The notes: generated by a model from the sequence alone, not told the origin. Positions 5,904 through 13,143 are shown, numbered from the stretch's first letter. The stretch is 17,491 nt of DNA from Schleiferiaceae bacterium (GCA_023260615.1 JALQUY010000021.1:1-17491); one strand, 5' to 3'. A program made the numbers and translations.

Positions 5904-7346
5904 ATGATGAAAATGACCTGGCCAACAATCACGCTGCGCATGCGCGTATTCCTTTCCATGCTCCTGCTGGTGTTGATTGGATTTGGCGCAACTGGAATTG
6001 TGAGCGGGCTGCACTTCAAAGCAGAAGAGGTGGAGTACCACAAGGACCGACTGCAGCGCAAGGAACAGGCGATTGAAGCCCATTTGTCGCATGAACTCAA
6101 ACGCGAATCAGACAGCCCTCTGCGCGCCTCTGAATTGCCCGAATTGCTCAGCAGTGAGCTTTGTGTCATAGCGGACATACACAACATGGATGTGGCGCTG
6201 TATTCCATGGATGGTTCTCTTTTGCTGAGTTCTAATCCGGTACTCAATGAGGACGGCACCTTCCCGATGCAGTTACCGGAAGGAATTCGGGACCACCGCG
6301 ACCAAGTACTTACCATTCACCCCGTGAATGACACGCTGCGCGAAGTGATGATTTATTCCACGGAAATTTCGAACGCTTCCGGGATTCCCATTGCCATCAT
6401 GGTGGTTCCTTACACGGATGGACGCGTTATGCCCGTTGAGGATGAAGCCTTCTTTCGCGCCCTGGCCTATTTGAACCTCGCCCTCTTTCTGGCAGCCGCC
6501 TACTTCGCGTATTTGCTCTCTAGGAGCATTACGCGCGGCTTAGATGCCGTTAGCGATGCGATGCGACAAACGCGCAGCGCAAGCGATAAAAAGCACGTTA
6601 AATGGGACTCTAGCGACGAGATTGGGGTTCTCATTGCCGAATACAACCGAATGGTTGACATGACCGAAGAGCACGCCAAGGCCATTGCCCACGCCGAGAA
6701 GGAAAGTGCCTGGAAGGAAATGGCTCAGCAAGTCGCCCACGAGATCAAAAACCCCTTGACGCCCATGCGCCTGATGACGCAGCTGCACGCGATGAATGCC
6801 GATCAGCAAACCCCTGAGAGCATCAAGGAATTCACGGAGGGCATGCTAGCCCAGATTGATGCCATGGCCCAGATTGCGGGCGACTTCAGTCAATTCACCC
6901 GACTTCCGGCTCACGAGCGCAAAGAAGTTTCCCTACGGAACCTGCTCCGCGAGTGCCATGCCGCCTATCCCGAAGCCTCCATGCTCGTTCCCAAAGAAGG
7001 AGAGTGGACCGTATTGGTCAATGAGGAACAACTCCTTCGGGTGCTCAACAACTTGCTCAACAACGCCTTTGAGTCCATTCCCGAAGGTCGCAAAGCCCTT
7101 GTCTCGTTTGGCATACGCAAAGAGGAAAACCGCGTCCTCGTTTTTGTTCGCGACAACGGCTCCGGCATTCCAGAGGACCGAAAGCAGCAAATCTTCGAAC
7201 CGAAGTTCACCACCAAATCCCGCGGCACCGGCTTGGGCCTCGCCATCGTGAAAACGATCATTGAGAGTTTCCAGGGCCGCATTTGGGTCGAAGACAGCTC
7301 GGAGGCCGGGACGGAGTTTGTGTTTAGTTTGCCGCTGAAGGGCTAG
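5904..7346 (+). CDS. Sensor histidine kinase, NtrY-like, membrane-bound
   Basis: A 480-residue kinase. Membrane helix 1 is at about residues 14-34, an extracytoplasmic sensor region spans roughly 35-185, and helix 2 is at 186-206. A HAMP-like linker follows (SRSITRGLDAVSDAM to DEIGVLIAEYNRM). The H-box VAHEIKNPLTPMRL has the phospho-accepting His279. The ATPase domain has the N-box LNNLLNNAFE (382-390), G1 DNGSG (417-421), the F-box and G2 GTGLGL (441-446). The HEIKNPLTP form is typical of NtrY/NtrB-like kinases. An ATG at 5844 would give 20 more residues, but that start lies before and through the terminator stem, so I chose 5904 (5907 and 5913 are equally possible). No response regulator is adjacent, so its partner and signal are unknown. 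The TAG stop lies inside a GCTAG repeat. Confidence 0.93.
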   Translation: MMKMTWPTITLRMRVFLSMLLLVLIGFGATGIVSGLHFKAEEVEYHKDRLQRKEQAIEAHLSHELKRESDSPLRASELPELLSSELCVIADIHNMDVALYSMDGSLLLSSNPVLNEDGTFPMQLPEGIRDHRDQVLTIHPVNDTLREVMIYSTEISNASGIPIAIMVVPYTDGRVMPVEDEAFFRALAYLNLALFLAAAYFAYLLSRSITRGLDAVSDAMRQTRSASDKKHVKWDSSDEIGVLIAEYNRMVDMTEEHAKAIAHAEKESAWKEMAQQVAHEIKNPLTPMRLMTQLHAMNADQQTPESIKEFTEGMLAQIDAMAQIAGDFSQFTRLPAHERKEVSLRNLLRECHAAYPEASMLVPKEGEWTVLVNEEQLLRVLNNLLNNAFESIPEGRKALVSFGIRKEENRVLVFVRDNGSGIPEDRKQQIFEPKFTTKSRGTGLGLAIVKTIIESFQGRIWVEDSSEAGTEFVFSLPLKG

Positions 7347-7357
7347 GGAGCTAGAGG
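7340..7357 (+). repeat. GCTAGAG-type gene-end repeat, left copy
   Basis: The sequence GGGCTAGGGAGCTAGAGG contains two GCTAG cores and supplies the TAG stop codon of the kinase gene (7344-7346). An inverted, similar copy lies at 7493-7509, a direct copy at 9963-9980, and a shorter one (AGCTAGAAAGC) at 7376-7386. Confidence 0.55.
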
Positions 7358-7502
7358 GCTCGGGCTGCGCCCTAAAGCTAGAAAGCACGCGCTTCGCGCT
7401 GTAGCCTTTTCGCTTAAACGCTTAATCTCTTTTACCCTTAAACTGTGTGGTGGACCTTCGCCGCGCGCTGGGACTTTCCGTTGTTTTGCCAAGCTCTAGC
7501 CT
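7347..7502. other. 156-base convergent spacer rich in short repeats and hairpins
   Basis: No gene fits here. Going left to right, the spacer holds the remainder of the GCTAG repeat, a short AGGGC/GCCCT inverted repeat (about 7355-7372), and AGCTAGAAAGC at 7376. A small GCGC-TTC-GCGC hairpin (about 7389-7399) and a partial TTAAACGCTTAA repeat (7414-7425) follow, then the inverted GCTAG copy at the far end. The outer inverted repeats, about 170 bases apart, give it the look of a small non-autonomous repeat element. No T-rich intrinsic terminator is evident for either converging gene. Confidence 0.45.
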
Positions 7503-7509
7503 CTAGCCC
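7493..7509 (-). repeat. GCTAGAG-type gene-end repeat, inverted right copy
   Basis: On the - strand this reads GGGCTAGAGGCTAGAGC, nearly the same as the left copy at 7340-7357. It again supplies a TAG stop codon, here that of the methyltransferase (7503-7505 on the - strand). Two converging genes therefore both end inside the same motif. Confidence 0.55.
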
Positions 7510-8345
7510 GCCTTAACCACAAGATAGGCCTGCGTTCCGCCGAAGCGTTCGGGTAGTATGGTGTAGGTCCAAGAACCGTCTACGGAGGAAAGCGTGTCGC
7601 GCCAGAAAGATTCGGAGCAATACACGGAGCCGTAGACGTCTTCAGAAAGGACGTCTTCGAGTTCGCGCAATGCAGATTCTTCCGTGTAGGGGTGGAAGGC
7701 GAAGCGCTGCGATTGGAATTCGTGAAGGGTAAGAACAAGGGTGCCTGTGCGAGTCAGCCGCCCAAGGAGGGAGCGGAGTGTGCCCTTGAACTCAGCCTCA
7801 GGAAGGTGGGTGAAGACGCTGCCGGCGAAGATGAGGTCAACGGGTTGTTGGTCGTCGGAAAGGGCCCCAAAGTGTTTGATTTGAAAGTCGACGGCGGAGG
7901 GCTTGGGGTCGGAAACTAGGCGTTTAGCGCCTGGAAAGGCGGCGGAAAGGAAGCGGCCCACGCGGCCGTAGCCGCCACCAAAATCGAGGATTCTTTCCAC
8001 TTTTGGGGCGACGGATTGCAGTCGCCATGCGGCTTCGGCACCGGTTCCGTAGTATTCGGACAAGACTTTGAGGGCATCTCCGCCGTGCACTTGGAAGGGG
8101 TAGCGGAACATAGGATCGCTCCGATGAATGGCCTTAGGGCTGGTGCCCCAAGCCTCGGGGAGGTCCAAGGTGCTCAAGGTGTCGGACCAGGCGCGCTCTA
8201 CTAGAGGCTGGGGGATGGGCAAGACCTCGGGGAGGGCCCATTGTTCCAAGGTGGCGAGGGCGGCGATGCGCTTTTCGAGCAAAGCCAGTTTATCGCGGTT
8301 TTCACCGATGCCGATTTTGTCTTGGATCCAACGTTTGAGGTTCAT
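7503..8345 (-). CDS. Class I SAM-dependent methyltransferase, substrate unknown
   Basis: A 280-residue protein. The SAM-binding motif I is VERILDFGGGYGRVGRFL (residues 117-133). The acidic residue of motif II is Asp146 in RLVSDPK. Motif IV, DLIFAGSVFTHLPE (170-183), and the following LTRTGTLVLTLHE complete a Rossmann-type methyltransferase fold. The N-terminal 110 residues are a helical cap with RYPFQVHGGDALKVLSEYYG and no obvious family signature. The start at ATG 8345 was chosen because the longer open frame runs into the divergent enoyl-CoA hydratase gene. It converges on the kinase gene. No neighbour points to a substrate; related proteins often act on glycans, lipids or small metabolites. 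Confidence 0.85.
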   Translation of the reverse strand: MNLKRWIQDKIGIGENRDKLALLEKRIAALATLEQWALPEVLPIPQPLVERAWSDTLSTLDLPEAWGTSPKAIHRSDPMFRYPFQVHGGDALKVLSEYYGTGAEAAWRLQSVAPKVERILDFGGGYGRVGRFLSAAFPGAKRLVSDPKPSAVDFQIKHFGALSDDQQPVDLIFAGSVFTHLPEAEFKGTLRSLLGRLTRTGTLVLTLHEFQSQRFAFHPYTEESALRELEDVLSEDVYGSVYCSESFWRDTLSSVDGSWTYTILPERFGGTQAYLVVKAG

Positions 8346-8368
8346 GGCGGGGAGAGGCGGGTGGTCAA

Positions 8369-8376
8369 TATCTTTG
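8369..8376 (+). promoter_or_regulatory. Probable -7 box (TATCTTTG) for the enoyl-CoA hydratase gene
   Basis: TATCTTTG fits TAnnTTTG, ending 23 bases before the ATG at 8400, so the expected leader is under 20 bases. No clear TTG -33 element is visible 17-23 bases upstream. The whole divergent spacer with the methyltransferase gene is only 54 bases. Confidence 0.45.
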
Positions 8377-8399
8377 AGGAAACAGCCCAATTTACAACG

Positions 8400-9170
8400 A
8401 TGGAATTTCCGAACCTGCATTTGGCGATTGAGAATCGCGTCGCCACCCTTACGATTGACCGCCAAAAGGCCCTGAACGCCCTGAATAAAGAGGTGATTCA
8501 AGCGCTTCATGACGCGGTGGAATGGCTGGATGGGCAGGCGGACGTTCGGGTCGTCATTTTGACGGGCGCGGGTGAAAAGAGCTTCGTGGCCGGTGCCGAC
8601 ATTGCCGAATTTGCCTCCTTCACCGAAGCACAAGGGGAGGCTTTGTCGGCCGATGGCCACCGCCTCCTGTTTGACCGAATTGCCGCCGCCAAGAAGCCCT
8701 ACATCGCGGCCATCAACGGCTATGCATTGGGGGGCGGCCTAGAGTTGGCCATGGCCTGCCACGTGCGCATCGCTGCAGACACCGCGCGTTTGGGCCTTCC
8801 AGAGACGTCTTTGGGCCTCATTCCGGGCTACGGGGGCACTCAACGCCTGGTTCAGCTCGTTGGTAAGGGCCGGGCTATGGAGATGATGTTGAGTGCGGGT
8901 ATGATCGATGCCCCAACGGCGGAGCGCTACGGACTGGTCAACAAAGTGGTACCCTTGGATGAGCTCATGCAGGCTGCCCAGAGTATGGCGGCCAGCTTCC
9001 TGAAGCAGTCGGGCCAAGCGCATGCCGCCGTCATTCAAGCGGTAAATGCCGCTACAGAAGGGGGGCCGGGTTTTGCGGCGGAGCAGCATCTGTTTGGCGC
9101 CTTGTTTGGCACCGCAGATTTCGCGGAAGGCACCACGGCCTTTCTCGAAAAGCGCAAGCCAAGCTTTTAA
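8400..9170 (+). CDS. Enoyl-CoA hydratase / crotonase-family enzyme
   Basis: A 256-residue enzyme of normal crotonase length. It should add water to 2-trans-enoyl-CoA in fatty-acid or related acyl-CoA breakdown. The oxyanion-hole segments are KSFVAGADIAEF (60-71) and NGYALGGGLELAMACH (106-121). Both catalytic glutamates of true hydratases are present, Glu115 (GGGLELAM) and Glu135 (GLPETSLG), with the same 20-residue spacing as Glu144/Glu164 of the rat mitochondrial enzyme. IPGYGGTQRL follows as expected. I chose ATG 8400 since MEFPNLHLAIENRVATLTIDR aligns with family N-termini; the frame stays open upstream to 8241 only because it crosses the methyltransferase gene. No other beta-oxidation genes are nearby, so the pathway step is not fixed. 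Confidence 0.93.
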   Translation: MEFPNLHLAIENRVATLTIDRQKALNALNKEVIQALHDAVEWLDGQADVRVVILTGAGEKSFVAGADIAEFASFTEAQGEALSADGHRLLFDRIAAAKKPYIAAINGYALGGGLELAMACHVRIAADTARLGLPETSLGLIPGYGGTQRLVQLVGKGRAMEMMLSAGMIDAPTAERYGLVNKVVPLDELMQAAQSMAASFLKQSGQAHAAVIQAVNAATEGGPGFAAEQHLFGALFGTADFAEGTTAFLEKRKPSF

Positions 9171-9185
9171 GTGCGTGGACTTCCC

Positions 9186-9193
9186 TAAATTGG
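9186..9193 (+). promoter_or_regulatory. Possible weak -7 box (TAAATTGG) before the first YwaF/TMEM164-like gene
   Basis: TAAATTGG differs from TAnnTTTG at one position and lies 22 bases before the ATG at 9216. It sits within an imperfect inverted repeat, GTGCG ... CGCAC (about 9171-9210). No clear -33 box is visible. This is weak evidence. Confidence 0.25.
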
Positions 9194-9215
9194 GGAGACC
9201 TAAACGCACACGAAC

Positions 9216-9977
9216 ATGACTTTTTTACAAATCGAGCACGCGGTGTATGCCATGGGCTCTACTGGATGGTGGGCCGGCTTGTCCATTTTTGCGGTCTATG
9301 CTTTCTGGGTCATTCTGGCGGCTCGCCTGCTTAAAGGCGACGACCAGCTCCGAATGTTTGAAAAATTTTGGGGCGGTCTCCTCGTCGCCATGTGGATTGG
9401 AAAACATATCCATTTGGCCAATGAGGGCCTTTGGAACATCATGGACAACCTGGAGCTTCACCTCTGCGGATTCAGCAGATTCTTGAGCATTTTCCTGTTG
9501 TTATTTGGTTGGCGTTGGGCCTATTATCCGCTCTTCTTTTGGGGCATTGTGGGCGGGGTTCACTCGCTCCTTACGCCCGAGCTTACTTCCGGCGACACCA
9601 CCTACATGTTCATCGAATACTACGTGGTCCACGGGGGCATCATCATCATTCCGTTGTACTACCACTTTGTGCGCGGCATGCGCATTGGTCGCTGGACCTG
9701 GGCAAAAGTGCTCGGGGTGAATTTGGCCTTAATGATTCCCGTGGGACTAGCTAATTACCTAACAGGCGGCAACTACATGTTCCTCTGCTCCCCTCCCAAA
9801 GTGGACAACCCCTTAATCATCGGCGAATGGGTAGACGGAATGCGCGTCTGTATCGACGGCAGTTTCAACGCGTTTCCTACCTATATCGTCGGCTTTATTG
9901 TCGCCGGAGCGCTGCACTATGTGCTTCTAACGGCGATTTTTTGGAAGAGTATTAAAGCCGCAGAGCTAGAGAGCTAG
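9216..9977 (+). CDS. YwaF/TMEM164-family multi-pass membrane protein, copy 1
   Basis: A 253-residue protein with about seven membrane helices. Family-type landmarks are LHLCGFSRFL (His82, Cys84), GGVHSLLTPEL (113-123), YYVVHGG (His139), GGNYMFL (184-190) and PPKVDNPLIIGEW (193-205). These match the bacterial YwaF / TP0381 group, which shares a fold family with eukaryotic TMEM164. Human TMEM164 has been described as a cysteine-dependent lipid acyltransferase; whether the bacterial proteins do the same is not established. The next gene encodes a paralogue, and all landmarks from the HxC motif to GEW are shifted by exactly one residue. The last residues (ELES) and the TAG stop come from a GCTAG repeat. 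Confidence 0.8.
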   Translation: MTFLQIEHAVYAMGSTGWWAGLSIFAVYAFWVILAARLLKGDDQLRMFEKFWGGLLVAMWIGKHIHLANEGLWNIMDNLELHLCGFSRFLSIFLLLFGWRWAYYPLFFWGIVGGVHSLLTPELTSGDTTYMFIEYYVVHGGIIIIPLYYHFVRGMRIGRWTWAKVLGVNLALMIPVGLANYLTGGNYMFLCSPPKVDNPLIIGEWVDGMRVCIDGSFNAFPTYIVGFIVAGALHYVLLTAIFWKSIKAAELES

Positions 9978-9980
9978 AGC
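9963..9980 (+). repeat. GCTAGAG-type gene-end repeat, copy at the end of the first YwaF-like gene
   Basis: GAGCTAGAGAGCTAGAGC resembles 7340-7357 and the inverted 7493-7509. It encodes the last codons and supplies the TAG stop (9975-9977). As at 7340, a TTAAACG repeat follows downstream (9998). Confidence 0.55.
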
Positions 9981-9997
9981 GCACTTAGTCGTTTGCG

Positions 9998-10019
9998 TTA
10001 AACGGTTAAAACGTTTAAA
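9998..10019 (+). repeat. Intergenic TTAAACG / AACGTTTAAA repeat, best copy
   Basis: TTAAACGGTTA followed directly by AAACGTTTAAA. Other copies are at 5822-5844, 13215-13236 and, partial, 7414-7425. The AACGTT centre and TTTAAA end are palindromic. No known function can be assigned. Confidence 0.55.
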
Positions 10020-10030
10020 ATCCGTAGTTT

Positions 10031-10080
10031 CCCGAACTCCCAGCCCCAACCCCCCGAACCCCAACCCCCCCTCATCCCCC
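10031..10080 (-). other. C-tract array abutting a start codon; G-quadruplex-prone on the - strand
   Basis: Seven C-runs of 3, 3, 4, 6, 4, 7 and 5 bases lie at 10031-33, 10039-41, 10044-47, 10050-55, 10059-62, 10065-71 and 10076-80. They are separated by loops of two to five bases. CCCCAACCCCCC is directly repeated (10044-10055 and 10059-10070). The last run touches the ATG at 10081. The - strand (the template for the downstream gene) therefore satisfies the G-quadruplex pattern several times over, and the + strand could form an i-motif. The mRNA leader would be C-rich and unstructured, with no G-rich ribosome-binding site. Confidence 0.75.
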
Positions 10081-10785
10081 ATGAACCAAGAACAGTATGA
10101 AATGGTCCCCATTGAAGTGGGCTCCTTTATTTGGTACGCCGGCTACGGCATTTTGCTAGGATTAATTGTAGCCCTCTTCTTTTTGGCGCCCCGGGTGGGA
10201 GATGAGAAAATGGCCAAATGGGAAAAATTCTTAGGCTGGTTTACGCTAGCCAACTTGCTTTGGTACCAGGGCATGGCGCTGCTGGCAGGCGTTTGGATGA
10301 AGGAAGAATCTCTGCCGCTTCACATGTGCAGCTTTAGTCAGGTATTGCTGTTCATTCACTTGATTTACAAGAAGGATTGGGCATTTCAATTGCTGGCTTT
10401 TTGGGGACCGCTTGGAGGCATTCAGGCATTCTTGACGCCAGCGCTGGAGACCGAACCCACTTTTGGGTTTGTGTTGCAGTTCTATTTGGCACACGGTCTC
10501 GTTGTTTTGGCGCCCATTTACCTCATGGTCCATGGGGGCCGAAGGCTGGAAAAAGGAGGCGTTTGGCGCGTAATTGGAATCACGTTTTTGACAGGCTATG
10601 TTATGATGCCTTTAAATGCGCTTTTAGGATCTAATTACATGTACACCAACAATCCGCCGCCCGTGGATCATCCTTTGGTGCAAGGCGAATGGCCCGGGTA
10701 CTTGGTTTGGATCCAAATGGCCGTAATCGTGCTTTTCTTGATGTTTTACTACGGTTTTCGACGCTATTGGTCAGATCGTCTGTGA
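10081..10785 (+). CDS. YwaF/TMEM164-family multi-pass membrane protein, copy 2
   Basis: A 234-residue membrane protein, paralogous to the one encoded at 9216. It has about seven helices and the same landmarks in order: LPLHMCSFSQ (His81, Cys83), GGIQAFLTPAL (112-122), FYLAHG (His138), GSNYMYTNNPPPVDHPLVQGEW (183-204). The Cys-to-His distance is 55 residues in both copies, so the segments align without gaps, although overall identity is modest. That points to an old duplication, or two related genes kept together, rather than a recent copy. The conserved Cys/His pair is what would be expected of a membrane acyltransferase, but activity is inferred only. The start codon touches an unusual C-tract array, and the stop is 51 bases before the TonB receptor gene, so co-transcription is possible. 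Confidence 0.8.
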   Translation: MNQEQYEMVPIEVGSFIWYAGYGILLGLIVALFFLAPRVGDEKMAKWEKFLGWFTLANLLWYQGMALLAGVWMKEESLPLHMCSFSQVLLFIHLIYKKDWAFQLLAFWGPLGGIQAFLTPALETEPTFGFVLQFYLAHGLVVLAPIYLMVHGGRRLEKGGVWRVIGITFLTGYVMMPLNALLGSNYMYTNNPPPVDHPLVQGEWPGYLVWIQMAVIVLFLMFYYGFRRYWSDRL

Positions 10786-10836
10786 AATTATTTTTTGCCT
10801 ACCTTTTAGGGACATAACACAATCACCCTCAACGGA

Positions 10837-13143
10837 ATGAAAAAATCCCTTTTAGGCGGCATCGCGGTGTCGTTGGTCGCAGGAAGCATCTCTGCGCATG
10901 CACAATCCGTCGACACGTCGATGTATTCCAACTTGGTGAAGTTGGAAGAGATCAAGGTGGTCGGTACACGGAACGAGAACCGAACGGCCTTACAGACCGC
11001 GGTTCCCGTAGACGTCCTCCCCATGGCTCAATTGAGCCAGCAAGTGGGTCAGCTGGATATCAACCAGATTTTGCAGTTCAGCATACCTTCTTTTAACTCG
11101 AACAAACAGTCGGGTTCGGACGGTTCCGATCACGTGGATCCCGCTACCTTGCGCGGTATGGGTCCTGACCAAACGCTAGTCTTGGTCAATGGCAAGCGCC
11201 GGCACCAGAGCTCTTTGGTGAATATTTACGGCACGCGTGGTCGCGGTAACACGGGCACAGACATGAATGCGCTTCCTACTTCAGCGATAGACCGAATTGA
11301 AGTGCTGCGCGACGGTGCGTCGGCGCAGTACGGTTCGGACGCCATTGCAGGGGTGATAAACGTGGTGACTAAAAAGAATAAGGGAACTTCGTTGACGCAA
11401 GCGTTTGGCGTGGCTTCACGGGGCGACGGCGGTTCGAGCTTGACCGGACTGAACACTGGATTTGACCTGGCCGGCGGTTGGGTGAATGTGACGGCTGAAT
11501 ATTCGTCCAAGGCAAAAACGCACCGCGATGCGGGCGACTACCGCGTAGAGTTTGGCGACGCATCCAGCACCAATGCGGGGCTATGGGTGAATTCAGAAAT
11601 CCCGGTGGGCGCCTTTAAGCTGTACAACTTTGGTGGATTGAACCACCGCATCGGCGATGCCTATGCGTGGACGCGTGACGCCTCATCGGACCGAAACATC
11701 CCCAGCATTTACCCCGACGGATTCTCTCCATTGATTCAAGCAACCATTGACGATATGTCTTGGACCACGGGTCTTCAGGGCGAAATTGCCGGATGGAATG
11801 CAGACTTTTATGCATCGTACGGATCCAACAATTTTGATTACTGGGTGCACAACACCTTGAACCGTTCCATGGGGGAAACCACGCCTTTGGAATTTGAAGC
11901 GGGTGGTTTTGGCCTGACCCAAAGCTTGGCAGGCAGCACGTGGGACAAATACTTTGGCCCAGCAAACCATGGGGTGAATGTGGCCTTTGGTGTAGAAGCC
12001 CGTCAGGAGACCTACTACATTTTTGCCGGCGAAGAAGCCTCATGGCAGACGTATGACAACAACTATCCTGGGGGTAGCCAAGGCTTCCCTGGATTCCGCC
12101 CCAGCAACGAACTCAACAAAGGCCGCAGCAATGTGGGCGCGTTTGTGGACGTTGAATGGGACGTGACAGATCGCTTGATGCTCGGCGGTGCAGCGCGCTT
12201 CGAGAACTACAGCGATTTTGGCAACACGACCAACGGCAAGTTGGCCGCTCGGTATGCCTTGAACGAAAAGTTTGCCTTGCGCGGTTCGTTCTCTACGGGC
12301 TTCCGCGCTCCGTCTTTGGCGCAATTGTACTTCAACAGTACGTTCACCAACTTCGTTTCGGGCGTGGCGGTAGAGTCTAAATTGGCCAACAATGCGGACC
12401 CCATTACGGCGGCTTTGGGCATTGAGCCGTTGAAGCAGGAGACCGCTCAGAACATCAGCTTTGGCTTTACCTCCGCACCTGCTCGTGGCGTGACCTTGAC
12501 CGTGGATGGATATTCCATGAACGTAAAAGACCGCGTGGTCTTGACCGGTGGATTTGGCGATGACGATCCCGATGTTGGAAGCATCCTTCAAGCTCAAAAC
12601 GTGAGCTATGTGCAGTTCTTTACCAATGCAGTGGATACACGCACCACCGGTGTGGACATCGTAGCTACGTATGCGAAGAACCTGGCTGGCGGCATGCTGA
12701 ATACCAGTGTGGCCTTGAACGTCAACAACATGTCCATCGACCGCGTTTACACGAATGCTCAGCTTGCAGGAAAAGAAGATTCTTACTTCGGACGCCGCGA
12801 GCAGCTCTTCTTGCTGGCCTCTGCGCCTCCTATGAAGGCGAACGTAGGCCTCAACTACACCAAAGGCAAGTGGTTTGCGTCTTTGCGCGGCACCTACTTT
12901 GACAAGGTGGTGATTGAAGACTGGGTGGGAACAGACGACGTCTATGACGCGCGTGTAACCTTGGACCTTTCGTTGAGCTATGCTTTGGGCGCTAAGTTGC
13001 GTGCGACGGTGGGCGTAAACAACCTCACGGACCAGCTCCCCACCTTCCAAGACTCCGAAACGGAGACGGGCGGTATGTACGACGCGGTCCAAATGGGCAC
13101 CATGGGTCGCTTCTTCTTTGGCCGATTGACCTACTCGCTTTAA
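10837..13143 (+). CDS. TonB-dependent outer-membrane receptor
   Basis: A 768-residue receptor. The signal peptide is residues 1-22 (cleavage after SAHA). A TonB-box-like segment follows, EEIKVVG (38-43 region). The plug domain spans about 48-180 with LRGMGPDQTLVLVNGKRR and IDRIEVLRDGASAQYGSDAI plus AGVINVVTKK, all standard. The beta barrel occupies about 185-768 with TGFRAPSLAQLYF and VGVNNLTDQLP near the end. It should take up a scarce ligand (siderophore, vitamin or oligosaccharide) using TonB energy. There is no SusD partner and no N-terminal carboxypeptidase-regulatory domain, so it is not a typical SusC; the substrate is unknown. The C-terminus is YSL instead of the common terminal Phe. 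A TACCTTTT stretch at 10800 is one base off the -7 consensus. An intrinsic terminator follows. Confidence 0.93.
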   Translation: MKKSLLGGIAVSLVAGSISAHAQSVDTSMYSNLVKLEEIKVVGTRNENRTALQTAVPVDVLPMAQLSQQVGQLDINQILQFSIPSFNSNKQSGSDGSDHVDPATLRGMGPDQTLVLVNGKRRHQSSLVNIYGTRGRGNTGTDMNALPTSAIDRIEVLRDGASAQYGSDAIAGVINVVTKKNKGTSLTQAFGVASRGDGGSSLTGLNTGFDLAGGWVNVTAEYSSKAKTHRDAGDYRVEFGDASSTNAGLWVNSEIPVGAFKLYNFGGLNHRIGDAYAWTRDASSDRNIPSIYPDGFSPLIQATIDDMSWTTGLQGEIAGWNADFYASYGSNNFDYWVHNTLNRSMGETTPLEFEAGGFGLTQSLAGSTWDKYFGPANHGVNVAFGVEARQETYYIFAGEEASWQTYDNNYPGGSQGFPGFRPSNELNKGRSNVGAFVDVEWDVTDRLMLGGAARFENYSDFGNTTNGKLAARYALNEKFALRGSFSTGFRAPSLAQLYFNSTFTNFVSGVAVESKLANNADPITAALGIEPLKQETAQNISFGFTSAPARGVTLTVDGYSMNVKDRVVLTGGFGDDDPDVGSILQAQNVSYVQFFTNAVDTRTTGVDIVATYAKNLAGGMLNTSVALNVNNMSIDRVYTNAQLAGKEDSYFGRREQLFLLASAPPMKANVGLNYTKGKWFASLRGTYFDKVVIEDWVGTDDVYDARVTLDLSLSYALGAKLRATVGVNNLTDQLPTFQDSETETGGMYDAVQMGTMGRFFFGRLTYSL

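Noticed and set aside
7340..7509. Insertion sequence remnant
   Set aside because: The inverted repeats are only about 17 bases, there is no transposase fragment and no clear target duplication; a small repeat element is the safer description.
8241..8399. N-terminal extension of the enoyl-CoA hydratase frame
   Set aside because: It overlaps the 5' end of the divergent methyltransferase and does not resemble crotonase N-termini.
8346..8660. N-terminal extension of the methyltransferase frame
   Set aside because: It runs antisense through the enoyl-CoA hydratase start; the protein from ATG 8345 is complete without it.
10031..10080. CRISPR or tandem repeat array
   Set aside because: The C-tracts have no constant spacer length or unique spacers; only one short unit is duplicated.
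10837..13143. SusC-type glycan importer
   Set aside because: There is no SusD gene next to it and no N-terminal carboxypeptidase-regulatory-like domain.
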